This document shows, piece after piece, positions 27,861 to 39,360 of a stretch of DNA of 64,000 nt. Source of the DNA: Doris montereyensis. Taxonomy: Eukaryota; Mollusca; Gastropoda; Nudibranchia; Dorididae. Position 1 is the first letter of the stretch, and each line of letters begins with the position of its first letter. The notes below the pieces were generated by a model. The model saw nothing but the letters and a program-made list of their open reading frames with translations. It searched no databases and was not told where the DNA came from. The DNA lies in NCBI GenBank assembly GCA_037039925.1, contig JAXRKP010000252.1:1-64000 (forward strand), written 5' to 3'. The position numbers were made by a program, and so were the translations under genes.

Positions 27861-28649
27861 AGTTAATCTCAACGTCATATCATGACTATTAATTAAAATG
27901 GTTGAATTTGTTGCCTTTTTGGCTACATCATTTCTCCTACATTGTAAATTTCCCACTTACTAAAAAGGTCTAGAGTTCTGACTATTCTAGGATAGTTAGT
28001 CCTCAGCTCACAGATGAAGATAAACCAAAAACTTTAGAACGTTGCTTTTTATCTTACAGTTAATCTCAAGCTCATATCATGACCATTAATTAAATTGGTT
28101 GAATTTGTTGCTTTTTGGCTACATCATTTCTCGTACATTTTAAATTTCCCACTTAGTAAAAAGGCCTAGAGTTCAGTTGTTTCTAGGATAATTAGTCCTC
28201 AGCTTATAGATAAAGGTAAAAGAAGAAAATTTAGACTAATGGTTTTCATCTTACAGTTATTCTCAAGCTCATATCATGACCATTAATTAAAGTGGTTGAA
28301 TTTGTGGCTTTTGGCTACATCATTTCTCCTATCTTTAAAATTTCCCACTTACTAAAAATGTCTAGAGCTCTAAATTTTTCTAGGACGAATAGTTCTTGGC
28401 TCACAGATGACGATAAAAGAAGAAGATTTAAAATATGGTTCTTCATCTTACAGTTAATCTCAAACTCATATCATGACCATTCATTAAAATGTTTAAAATT
28501 ATAGTTTTTTGGCTACATAATTTCTCCTATATTTAAAATTTTCCACTTACTAAAACGGTCTAGAGCTCTCAATTTTACAGGACAGTTACTTCTCAGCTCA
28601 CAGATGAATGTAAAAGAAAAGATTTAGAACATCAATTTTCATTTTACAG
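27861..28649 (+). repeat. F monomers and two rare variant monomers upstream of E4
   Basis: F monomers with GTTCTGACTATTCTAGG and GATGAAGATAAACC are followed by a monomer with AGGCCTAGAGTTCAG. Two rare variants come next, one with GAATTTGTGGCTTTTGG and one with CATTCATTAAAATGTTTAAA and TTTTACAGGACAGTTACTTC. Exactly this series recurs at 33060-33789, about 5.1 kb away. Confidence 0.82.
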
Positions 28650-28847
28650 ATGTGGTGCCATGCATGAACATAATCTTTTTTTCCTCAATATTACCATGTA
28701 TATAAGGCTTCCATTCTACTTTAATTTGTGTCAAATCAAGGGAAATAACGAAGGCATATTTTGGTATCAGTGATGGTTTTTACTACTAGCCTCCCTTTGC
28801 AATCACATAATTCCATGCATGAGCCCGATAACCCACATGTTCAAGAT
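28650..28847 (+). repeat. Insert E, copy 4
   Basis: Full-length copy with ATGTGGTGCCATGCATGAAC at the left, TATATAAGG at ~28699-28707, CAAATCAAGGGAAATAACG, and CCATGCATGAGCCCG at the right. It is almost identical to copy 5 and lies in the same larger duplicated context. Confidence 0.8.
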
Positions 28848-29385
28848 ATTTAAAATTTCCCACTTAATAAAATAATCTACAGCTCTATTTTTTGTTAGGA
28901 CAGTAAATCCTTGTCACACAAATGACAAAAAAAAAAAAGATTTAGAATAGTGTTTTTCATCTTACAGTTCATCTCAAGCTCATATCATGACCAAAATAAT
29001 TAAATTGGTTGAATTTGTTGTTTTTTGGCTATCATTTCTCCTAAATTTTAAATTTCCCACTGACTAAAACGGTGTACAGTTTTGATTTTTCTAGGATAGT
29101 TAGTCCTCAGCTCACAGAAAATGATAAAGAAAAAGATTAAGAATGTTGATTTTCATCTTACAGTTAATCTCAACGCTCATATCATGACCATTAATTAAAA
29201 TGGTTGAATTTGTTGCCTTTTTGGCTACATCATTTCTCCTACATTTTAAATTGATCACTTACTAAAAACATTTAGAGTTATGATTTTTATACGATGTTTA
29301 GTCCTCAGCTCACAGAAAATGATAAACAAAAAAAGATTTAAAATGTTGTATTTTATCTTACAGTTAATCTCAATGGCATATCATG
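28848..29385 (+). repeat. F-subfamily monomers downstream of E4
   Basis: Same monomer series as after E1 and E3: TTGTTAGGACAG, then ACGGTGTACAGTTTTGA, then AAACATTTAGAGTTATGA. It ends in CATGACTAA joined to GATTTAGAATATTGC at ~29385 and then returns to A/C/D monomers. Confidence 0.82.
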
Positions 29386-32300
29386 ACTAAGATTTAGAAT
29401 ATTGCTTTTCGTCTTACAGTTAATCTCAAGCTCATATGATGACCATTAATTAAAATCGTTAAAATTTTTGTTTTTTGGCTACATCATTTCTCCTATGTTT
29501 GAAATTTCCCACTTACTAAAACGGTCTAGAGCTCTAAATTTTCTAGGACAGTTAGTCCTCGGCTCCTAGATGACAATAAAAGAATAAAATTTAGAATATT
29601 TTTTTTCATCTTACAGTTAATCTCAAGCTCATTTCATGACCATTAATTAAAATGGTTAAAATTGTTGTTTTTTGGCTACATCATTTCTCCTAGGTTTAAA
29701 ATTTCCCACTTACTAAAACGATCTAAAGCTCTCTTAATTTTCTAGGACAATTAGTCCTCGGCTCATAGATGACAATAAAAGAATAAGATTTAGAACATTT
29801 CTTTTCATCTTACAGTTAATCTCAAGCTCATATCATGACCATTAATTAAAATGGTTAAATTTTGTTTTTTGGCTACATCATTTCTCCTATGTTTAAAATT
29901 TCTCACTTACTAAAAAGGTCTAAAATAATGATTTTTCTAGGACAGTTAGTCCTTAGCTCACAGATAAGGTTAAAAGAAGAAGATTTAGAATATTTTTTTC
30001 ATCTTACAGTTAATCTCAAGCTCATATCATGACCATTAATTAAAACGGTTAAAATTGTTGCCTTTTTGGCTACATCATTTCTCCTATATTTTAAATTTTC
30101 ACTTATCATTAAAAAGGTCTAGAGTAATGATTTTTCTAGGACATTTTAGTCCTCAGTTAATCTCAGCTCATAGATGACCATTAATTAAAATGGTTAAAAG
30201 AATCATTTAGGAATTTGCCATTCTAAAACGGTTTTCAATCTTACAATTAATCTCAAGCTCATATACAGATGACCATTAATTAAAATCGTTAAAATTGTTT
30301 TTTTTGGCAACATCATTTCTTTTATGTTTAAAATTTCCCACTTACTAAAACGGTCTAGAGCTCTCAATTTTCTAGGACAATTAGATCTCAGCTCATAAAT
30401 GACAATAAAAGAATAAGATTTAGAATATTTTTTTTGATCTTACAGTTAATCTCAAACTCATATCATGACCATTAATTAAAACGGTTGAATTTGTGCCTTT
30501 TTGGCTACATCATTTCTCCTATATTTTAAATTTCTCTGTTACTAAAAAAGGTCTAGAGTAATGATTTTTCTAGGACATTTAGTCCTTAGCTCACAGATGA
30601 GATTAAAAGAAGAAGATTTAGAAATTGTTTTTCGTCTTACAGTTAATCTCAAGCTCATATCATGACCATTAATTAAAATGGTTAAAATTTTTGTTTTTTG
30701 CCAACATCATTTCTCCTATGTTTAAAATTTTCCACTTACTAAAACGATCTAGAGCTCTCAATTTTCTAGGACAATTAGTCCTCGCCTCATAGATGACAAT
30801 AAAAGAATAAGATTTAGAATATTTTTTTTCATCTTACAGTTAATCTCAAGCTCATATCATGACCATTAATTAAAACGGTTGAATTTGTGCCTTTTTGGCT
30901 ACATCATTTCTCCTATATTTTAAATTTCTCACTTATCAAAAAAGGTCTAGAGTAATGATTTTTCTAGGACAGTTAGTCCTCAGCTCACAGATGAGGTTAA
31001 AAGAAGAAGATTTAGAATATTGTTTTTCGTCTTACAGTTAATCTCAAGCTCATATCATGACCATTAATTAAAATGGTTAAAATTGTTGTTTTTTGGCTAC
31101 ATCATTTCTCCTATGTTTAAAATTTCCCACTTACTAAAACGGTCTAGAGCTCTCAATTTTCTAGGGACAATTAGTCCTCGGCTCATAGATGACAATAAAA
31201 GAATAAGATTTAGAAAAATTGTTAAAATTGTTGTTTTTTTGGCTTTTTCTAGGTTTAAAATCTTACAGTTAATCTTAAGCTCATATCAATAAAAGAATAA
31301 GATGACCATTAATTGAAAATTGGTTAAAATTGTTGTTTTTTGGCTACATCATTTTCTCCTATATTTATTTCTGCTATGTTTAAAATTTCCCATTGTTTTC
31401 TTACTAAAAATCATGACCATTAATTAAAATAGTTAAAAGCTACATCATTTCTCTATGTTTAAAATTTTTCTAGGACTCATTGTTTGAATTAGTCCTCGGC
31501 TCATAGATGACAATAAAAGAATAAGATTTAGAATATTTTTTTCGTCTTACAGTTAATCTCAAGCTCATATCATGACCATTAATTAAAATGGTTAAAATTG
31601 TTGTTGGCTAAATTTCTCATATGTTTAAAACTACAGATGAGGTAAAAAGAAGAAGATTTTTGGCTACATCATTTCTCCTAATTTATTTTAAAAAATTTCT
31701 ACATCATTTCTACTATGTTTAAAACGGACTTACTAAAAGATCTAAAGCTCTCAATTTTCTAGGACAATTAGTCCTGGGCTCATAGATGACATTAAAAGAA
31801 TAAGATTTAGAATTATTTTTTTCATCTTACAGTTAATCTCAAGCTCATATCATGACCATTAATTAAAATAGTTAAATTTGTTGTTTTTTGGCTACATCAT
31901 TTCTCCTATGTTTAAAATTTCCCACTTACTAAAACGGTCTAGAGCTCTCATTTTTCTAGGACAATTAGTCCTCGGCTCATAGATGACAATAAAAGAATAA
32001 GATTTAGAATATTGTTTTTCATCTTACAGTTAATCTCAAGCTCATATCATGACCATTAATTAAAACGGTTGAATTTGTGCCTTTTTGGCTACATCATTTC
32101 TCCTATATTTTAAATTTCTCACTTACTAAAAAGGTCTAGAGTAATGATTTTTCTAGGACAGTTAGTCCTCAGCTCACAGATGAGGTTAAAAAGAAGAAGA
32201 TTGAGAATATTTCTTTTAGTCTTACAGTTAATCTCAAGCTCATATCATGACCATTAATTAAAATGGTTAAAATTGTTGTTTTTTGGCTACATCATTTCTC

Positions 32301-32829
32301 CTATGTTTAAAATTTCCCACTTACTAAAACGGTCTAGAGTTCTCAATTTTCTAGGACAGTTAGTCTTAGACAGCAGATGAAATAAAAGAAAAAGATTTAG
32401 AATTGTTTTTTTCATCTTACAGTTAATCTCAAGCTCATATCATGACCATTAATTAAAATGGTTAAAATTTTGTTTTTTGGCTACATCATTTTCCTATGTT
32501 TAAAATTTCCCACTTACTAAAATTAGAGTGAATTTTCTAGGACAATTAGTCCTCGGCTAGATGACAATTCAAAGAATAAGATTTAGAATATTTTTTTCAT
32601 CTTACAGTTAATCTCAAGCTCATATATGACCATTAATTAAAATAGTTAAAATTGTTGTTTTTTGCCTACATCATTTCTCCTATGTTTAAAATTTCCCACT
32701 TACTAAAAACTATCTAGAGCTCTCATTTTTCTAGGATATTAGTCCTCGGCTCATAGATGACAATAAAAGAATAAGATTTCGAATATTTTTTTCATCTTAC
32801 AGTTAATCTCAAGCTCATATGATGACCAT
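29386..32829 (+). repeat. Mixed A/C/D satellite tract with scrambled segments
   Basis: Mostly alternating C-like and D-like monomers. Two parts are jumbled. At ~30110-30300 fragments of the CAGTTAATCTCA and GACCATTAATTAAAA boxes occur in abnormal order. At ~31215-31740 boxes such as TTTTTCTAGGTTTAAAATC, TCATATCAATAAAAG and CATTGTTTTCTTAC occur out of order with pieces of monomer only 10-40 bp long. The remaining ~13 monomers are regular. The jumbled parts could be real micro-rearrangement or consensus error. Confidence 0.8.
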
Positions 32830-33789
32830 TAATTAAAATGTTTGAATTTGTTGCCTTTTTGGCTACATCATTTCTCCTACATTTAAAATTTCCCACTTAC
32901 TAAAAAGGTCTAGAGTTCTCAATTTTCTAGGATAGTTATTCCTCGGCTCACAGATGATGTTAAAAAAAAAGATTTAGAATATTGATTTTTATCTTACAGT
33001 TAATATCAACGTCATATCATGACTAATAATTAAAATGGTTGAATTTGTTGCTTTTTGGCTACATCATTTCTCCTACATTGTAAATTTCCCACTCACTAAA
33101 AAGGTCTAGAGTTCTGACTATTCTAGGATAGTTAGTCCTCAGCTTACAGATGAAGATAAACCAAAAAAGATTTAGAACGTTGTTTTTTATCTTACAGTTA
33201 ATCTCAACGTCATATCATGACTAATAATTAAATTGGTTGAATTTGTTGCTTTTTGGCTACATCATTTCTCGTACATTTTAAATTTCCCACTTAGTAAAAA
33301 GGCCTAGAGTTCAGTTGTTTCTAGGATAGTTAGTCCTCAGCTTACAGATGAAGTTAAAGAAGAAGATTTAGAATAATGGTTTTCATCTTACAGTTATTCT
33401 CAAGCTCATATCATGACCATTAATTAAAGTGGTTGAATTTGTGGCTTTTGGCTACATCATTTCTCCTATCTTTAAAATTTCCCACTTACTAAAAATGTCT
33501 AGAGCTCTAATTTTTCTAGGACAATAGTCCTCGGCTCACAGATGACGATAAAAGAAGAAGCTTTAAAATATGGTTCTTCATCTTACAGTTAATCTCAAAC
33601 TCATATCATGACCATTCATTAAAATGTTTAAAATTATTGGGGTTTTTTGGCTACATAATTTCTCCTATTATTTAAAATTTTCCACTTACTAAAACGGTCT
33701 AGAGCTCTCAATTTTACAGGACAGTTACTTCTCAGCTCACAGATGAATGTAAAAGAAAAAGATTTAGAACATCAATTTTCATTTTACAG
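32830..33789 (+). repeat. F monomers and variant monomers upstream of E5
   Basis: Repeats the series found at 27861-28649, including GTTCTGACTATTCTAGG, AGGCCTAGAGTTCAG, GAATTTGTGGCTTTTGG, CATTCATTAAAATGTTTAAA and TTTTACAGGACAGTTACTTC, in the same order and orientation. A small GGGG insertion (TTATTGGGGTTTTTTGG) near 33640 is shared with the right-hand array at ~59113. This links the E5 and E6 contexts. Confidence 0.82.
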
Positions 33790-33987
33790 ATGTGGTGCCA
33801 TGCATGAACATAATCCTTTTTTCCTCAATATTACCATGTATATAAGGCTTCCATTCTACTTTATTTTGTGTCAAATCAAGGGAAATAACGAAGGCATATT
33901 TTGGTATCAGTGATGGTTTTTACTACTAGCCTCCCTTTGCAATCACATAATTCCATGCAAGAACCCGATAACCCACATGTTCAAGAT
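33790..33987 (+). repeat. Insert E, copy 5
   Basis: Full-length copy with TATATAAGG at ~33839-33847. The right-hand motif is changed to CCATGCAAGAACCC. Otherwise it is very close to copy 4. Confidence 0.8.
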
Positions 33988-34530
33988 ATTTAAAATTTCC
34001 CACTTACTAAAATGATCTACAGCTCTATTTTTTTGTTAGGACAGTTAGTCCTTGTCACACAAATGACAGTAAAGAAAAAGATTTAGAATAGTGTTTTTCA
34101 TCTTACAGTTAATCTCAAGTTCATATCATGACCATTAATTAAATTGGTTGAATTTGTTGCTTTTTGGCTACATCATTTCTCCTAAATTTTAAATTTACCA
34201 CTTACTAAAACGTTTACAGTTTTGATTTTTCTAGGATATTTAGTCCTCAGCTCACAGAAAATGATAAACAAAAAAGATTTAAAATGTTGATTTTATCTTA
34301 CAGTTAATCTCAATGGCATATCATGACTAAAATTTGGTTGAATTTGTTGCTTTTTGCTACATCATTTCTCCTCATTTTAAATTTATCACTTTAAACTTTA
34401 AGTTATGATTTTTATACGATGTTTGACCATTAATTAAAAAAGATTCGTTAATCTCATCATTTCTACTAAAAATGGTTAAAATGTTTTTTTTAAACATCAT
34501 TTCTCCTATGTTTAAAATTTAAACTTACTG
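33988..34530 (+). repeat. F monomers downstream of E5, then a scrambled junction
   Basis: The series begins like those after E1, E3 and E4, but the terminal join differs: CATGACTAA is followed by AATTTGGTTGAATTTGTTGC. From ~34360 to ~34530 the sequence is a jumble of short satellite pieces (TTTAAACTTTAAGTTATGA, TTTTTTTAAACATCATTTC). Regular D-like sequence resumes at GAGCTCTCAATTTTCTAGG. Confidence 0.72.
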
Positions 34531-37500
34531 TTGAGCTCTCAATTTTCTAGGACAATTAGTCCTCGGCTCATAGATGACAATAAAAGAATAAGATTTAGAA
34601 TATTGCTTTTCATCTTACAGTTAATCTCAAGCTCATATCATGACCATTAATTAAAACGTTGAATTTGTGCCTTTTTGGCTACATCATTTCTCCTATATTT
34701 TAAATTTCTCACTTACTAAAAAGGTCTAGAGTAAAATTTTCTAGGACAATTAGTCCTCGAGCTCACAGATGAGGTTAAAAGAAGAAGATTTAGAATATTT
34801 CTTTTCATCTTACAGTTAATCTCAAGCTCATATCATGACCATTAATTAAAATGGTTGAAATTGTTGTTTTTTGGCTACATCATTTCTCCTATGTTTAAAA
34901 TTTCCCACTTACTAAAACGGTCTAGAGCTCTCATTTTTTCTAGGACAGTTAGTCCTTAGCTCACAGATGAGGTTAAAAGAATAAGATTTAGAATATTTCT
35001 TTTCATCTTACAGTTAATCTCAAGCTCATGCCATGACCATTAATTAAAATGGTTAAAATTGTTGTTTTTTGGCCACATCATTTCTCCTATGTTTAAAATT
35101 TCCCACTTACTAAAACGGTCTAGAGCTCTGATTTTCTAGGACAGTTAGTCCTCAGCGCAGATGAGGTAAAAGAAGAAGATTTAAAATATTTTTTTCATCT
35201 TACAGTTAATCTCAAGACGAATTTTTTTTTCTCATATGATGACCATTAATTAAAATTGTCCAAAAATTGTTTTTTTTTGGCTACATCATTTCTCCTATGT
35301 TTAAAATTTCCCACTTACTAAAACGGTCTAGAGTTTCAATTTTTTAGGACAGTTGGTCCTTAGCTCATAGATGACAATAAAAGAATAAGATTTAGAATAT
35401 TTTTTTCATCTTACAGTTAATCTCAAGCTCATATCCATGACCATTAATTAAAATAGTTAAAATTTTTGTTTTTTGGCTACATCATTTCTCCTATGTTTAA
35501 AATTTCTCACTTACTAAAAAGGTCTAAAGCTCTCATTTTTCTAGGACAATTAGTCCTCAGCTCATAGATGACAATAAAAGAATAAGATTTAGAATAATTT
35601 TTTTCATCTTACAGTTAATCTCAAGCTCATATCATGACCATTAATTAAAATCGTTAAAATTGTTGTTTTTTGGCTACATCATTTCTCCTATGTTTAAAAT
35701 TTCCCACTTACTAAAACGGTCTAGAGCTCTCAAATTTTCTAGGACAATTATTCCTCAGCTCACAGATGAAGGTAAAAAGAATAAGATTTAGAATATTTTT
35801 TTCATCTTACAGTTAATCTCAAGCTCATATCATGACCATTAATTAAAACGGTTGAATTTGTGCCTTTTTTGGCTACATCATTTCTCCTATATTTTAAATT
35901 TCTCAGTTACTAAAAAGGTCTAGAGTAATGATTTTTCTAGGACAGTTAGTCCTCTGCTCACAGATGAGGTTAAAAGAAGAAGATTTAGAATATTTCTTTT
36001 CGTCTTACAGTTAATCTCAAGCTCATATCATGACCATTAATTAAAATGGTTAAAATTGTTGTTTTTTGGCTACATCATTTCTTATGTTTAAAATGTTTAA
36101 AATTTCCCACTTACTAAAACGGTCTAGAGCTCTCAATTTTGTAGGACAGTTAGTTCTTCAGATCGCAGATGAAGGTAAAAGAAAAAGATTTAGAATATTG
36201 TTTTTCATCTTACAGTTAATCTCAAGCTCATAACATGGCCATTAATTAAAATAGTTAAAATTTTTGTTTTTTGGCTACATCATTTCTCCTATGTTTAAAA
36301 TTTCCCACTTACTAAAACGGTCTAGAGCTCTCAATTTTCTAGGACAATTAGTCCTGAGCTCATAGATGACAATAAAAGAATAAGATTTAGAATATTTTTT
36401 TTCATCTTACAGTTAATCTCAAGCTCATAACATGACCATTAATTAAAATAGTTGAATTGTTGCCTTTTTGGCTACATCATTTCTCCTATATTTAAAATTT
36501 CTCACTGATTAAAAAGGTCTAGAGTAATGATTTTTCTAGGACAATTAGTCCTGAGCTCACATATGATAAAAGAAGAAGATTTAGAAGATTTCTTTTCGTC
36601 TTACAGTTAATCTCAAGCTCATATCATGACCATTAATTAAAATGGTTAAAATTTTTGTTTTTTGGCTACATCATTTCTCCTATATTTTAAATTTCTCACT
36701 TACTAAAACGGTCTAGAGTAATGATTTTTCTAGGACAATTAGTCCTCAGTTCACAGATGAGGTAAAAAAGAAGAAGATTTAGAATATTGTTTTTCATCTG
36801 ACAGTTAATCTCAAGCTCATTTCATGACCATTAATTAAAATGGTTAAAATTTGTTGTTTTTTGGCTACATCATTTCTCCTATGTTTAAAATTTCCCACTT
36901 ACTAAAACGGTCTAGAGTTCTCAATTTTCTAGGACAATTAGTCCTCGGCTCATAGATGACAATAAAAGAATAAGATTTAGAAGATTTCTTTTCATCTTAC
37001 AGTTAATCTCAAGCTCATATCATGACCATTAATTAAAACGGTTGATTTTGTGCCTTTTTGGCTACATCATTTCTCCTATGTTTTAAATTTCTCACTTACT
37101 AAAATGGTCTACAGTAATGATTTTTCTAGGCCAGTTAGTCGTGAGCGCACAGATGAGGTAAAAGAAGAAGATTTAGAACATTGTTTTTCATCTTACAGTT
37201 AATCTCAAGCACATAACATGACCATTAATTAAAATAGTTAAAATTTTTGTTTTTTGGCTACATCATTTCTCCTATGTTTAAAATTTCCCACTTACTAAAA
37301 CGGTCTAGAGCTCTCAATTTTCTAGGACAATTAGCCCTCGGCTCATTGATGACAATAAAAGAATAAGATTTCGAAAAAATTTCATCTTACAGTTAATCTC
37401 AAGCTCATATCATGACCATTAATTAAATGGTTAAAATTGTTGTTTTTTGGCTACATCATTTCTCCTATGTTTAAAATTTTCCACTGACTAAAACGATCTA

Positions 37501-38300
37501 AAGCTCTCAATTTTCTAGGAAAATTAGTCCTCGGCTCATAGATGACAATAAAAGAATAAGATTTAGAATTATTTTTTTCATCTTACAGTTAATCTCAGCT
37601 CATATCATGACCTTTAATTAAAACGGTTGAATTTGTGCCTTTTTTGGCTACATCATTTCTCCTATATTTTAAATTTCTCACTTAAAAAGGTCTAAAATAA
37701 TGAATTTTCTAGGACAGTTAGTCCTCAGCTCACAGATGAGGTTAAAAGAAGAAGATTTCGAATAATTCTTTTCGTCTTACCAGTTAATCTCAAGCTAATA
37801 CCATGACCATTAATTAAAATTGTTAAATTTGTTGTTTTTTGGCTACATCATTTCTCCATATGTTTAAAATTTCCCACTTACTAAAACGGTCTAGAGCTCT
37901 CAATTTGTAGGACAGTCCAGTTCTTAGATCGCAAATGAAGGTAAAAGAAAAAATTTAGAATATTGTTTTTCATCTTACAGTTAATCTCAAGCTCTTAACA
38001 TGACCATTAATTAAAATAGTTAAAATTGTTGTTTTTGCTACATCATTTCTCCTATATTTGATATTTCATTGATCATTAAAACGGTCTAGAGCTCTCAATT
38101 TTCTAGGACAATTAGTCCTCGGCTCATAGATGACAATAAAAGAATAAGATTTAGAATATTTTTTTCATCTTACAGTTAATCTCAAGCTCATATCATGACC
38201 ATTAATTAAAACGGTTGAATTTGTGCCTTTTTGGCTACATCATTTCTCCTATATTTTAAATTTCTCACTTACTAAAAAGGTCTAGAGTAATGATTTTTCT
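34531..38300 (+). repeat. Mixed A/C/D satellite tract up to the assembly gap
   Basis: About 19 monomers, mainly C-like and D-like, with A-like copies at ~36050-36240 and ~37810-38000. Small indels are frequent; for example, a stretch of T is inserted near 35220. The last base before the gap lies in the TAATGATTTTTCT box of a C monomer, so the gap interrupts the array mid-monomer. Confidence 0.85.
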
Positions 38301-38400
38301 NNNNNNNNNNNNNNNNNNNNNNNNNNNNNNNNNNNNNNNNNNNNNNNNNNNNNNNNNNNNNNNNNNNNNNNNNNNNNNNNNNNNNNNNNNNNNNNNNNNN
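38301..38400. other. Assembly gap of 100 N
   Basis: One hundred consecutive N. A round 100 usually stands for a scaffold gap of unknown size. Satellite is on the left and unrelated T/G-rich sequence on the right, so the true array boundary is not observed and adjacency of the two sides is not shown by sequence. Confidence 0.98.
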
Positions 38401-38864
38401 GTGCGTTTGTTTGTTTGTGTTTTGTGTTTGTTTTAGTAGTTTGTTTTTGGTTTGTTTGTTTTTGTTTGGTTTTTTGTGTTTGTTTTTGGTGTGTTTGTTT
38501 TTGGTGTGTTTGTTTTTTTTGTTGGTGTGTTTGTTTTTGTGTGTTTGTTTTTTGGTGCGTTTTTTTTTTGCGTTTGTTTTTTGGTGTTGGTGTGTTTGTT
38601 TTAAAGATAAACTATTTCCTTGGTTTTAAAATTTTTTACATCCTCATTTAAATTCTATGACCTATGTTTTCAACATTGAATACACGTATAAAATCTATAT
38701 TTATCATATTTACATTTTTTTAAAAATTGTTTTGTTTCTTTTTTCTTTTGTTGTTGAAAGATTCAAGTTTTAAAAAAAATTTTGAAATTAAAAAAATCTT
38801 TTTCAGCTGATTTTTTTATAAATGAGAACGAGACTTAACTTTTCAATTTTGAATGCAAGATATG
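38401..38864. other. T/G-rich low-complexity sequence, then AT-rich intergenic DNA
   Basis: Positions 38401-38605 are degenerate TTTG/TTTTGGTG repeats on the plus strand. The open frames through them translate to Phe/Val/Cys runs and are composition artefacts. Positions 38606-38864 are AT-rich with T and A homopolymers. I see no satellite monomers, gene or RNA signature. Confidence 0.7.
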
Positions 38865-39018
38865 TCATAGCTGCCAACCTTTTCAAATCAAGGCGATTTG
38901 ATAATAATCAACTACTGTATATCATAGCTGCCAACCTTTTCAAATCCAGGCGATTTGATAATAATCAATCTACTGCCAACCTTTTCAAACGGATTTGATA
39001 ATAATCAACTACTGTAAA
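38865..39018 (+). repeat. 57 bp tandem repeat, 2.7 copies
   Basis: The unit starts with TCATAGCTGCCAACC and continues CTTTTCAAATC, GGCGATTTGATAATAATCAA and CTACTGTA. Copies start at 38865 and 38922. A third, lacking about 12 bp internally, has CTGCCAACC at 38973. Spacings of the CTGCC motif are 57 and 45 bp. Confidence 0.85.
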
Positions 39019-39228
39019 CGGAAGACAGACGCAGCTTTTTTACTCCCAAGCTGATGTTTCTTGTACCCATTTGCACCCGAGTCGAGTCGAGGTGGGGGGG
39101 GGGAATGGTGCGTTTCGCGTCTTTCCCAAGGAACACAACGTTGGGCCTAGCTTCGGCCAGAGGATTCGCAACCAGGACCTACTGGTCCAAAGTCCGGAAG
39201 CCTGACCGCTCAGCAACCGACGTCACAC
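39019..39228 (-). mobile_element. tRNA-derived SINE, family 2 (minus-strand copy)
   Basis: Read on the minus strand, the head has an A-box-like GGTTGCTGAGCGG (39205-39217) and a B-box-like GGTTGCGAATCC (39162-39173), the internal RNA polymerase III promoter elements of a tRNA-derived SINE. The body follows with GTTGTGTTCCTTGGGAAAG, then GTGCAAATGGGTACAAG and GCTTGGGAGTAAAA. The same body is present on the plus strand at ~63634-63815, which makes this a dispersed family. The 3' part after the GAGTAAAA box is short here. A 108-codon open frame on the opposite strand is incidental. The body resembles conserved-core SINE superfamilies of marine invertebrates, but I cannot assign the exact family. 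Confidence 0.72.
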
Positions 39229-39245
39229 AAACATTGATAATATGC

Positions 39246-39276
39246 CCGGGGGAGGGGGAGGGGTGGGGGGGGGAGG
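39246..39276 (+). other. G-rich tract with G-quadruplex potential
   Basis: Four G runs of at least four bases separated by single A or T, just upstream of the SINE head. A run of A and G follows (39293-39330). It fits the classical four-run quadruplex pattern; formation is inferred only. Confidence 0.55.
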
Positions 39277-39360
39277 AAGAAATCTTTAACGAAATGGAAG
39301 AAAAAAAAAACAAAAAAAAAAAAACGAAAAGAAAAGCTGATGACAGCAGGTTGGCAGCTA

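Larger units (their letters stand above)
38868..39360. repeat. 13 bp perfect inverted repeat flanking a 493 bp segment
   Basis: TAGCTGCCAACCT at 38868-38880 is matched by its reverse complement AGGTTGGCAGCTA at 39348-39360. The segment between holds the 57 bp tandem repeat, a minus-strand SINE and G-rich and A-rich tracts. This could be the ends of a non-autonomous DNA element, or two separate copies of the same dispersed repeat in opposite orientation. No clear target-site duplication is visible. Confidence 0.45.
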
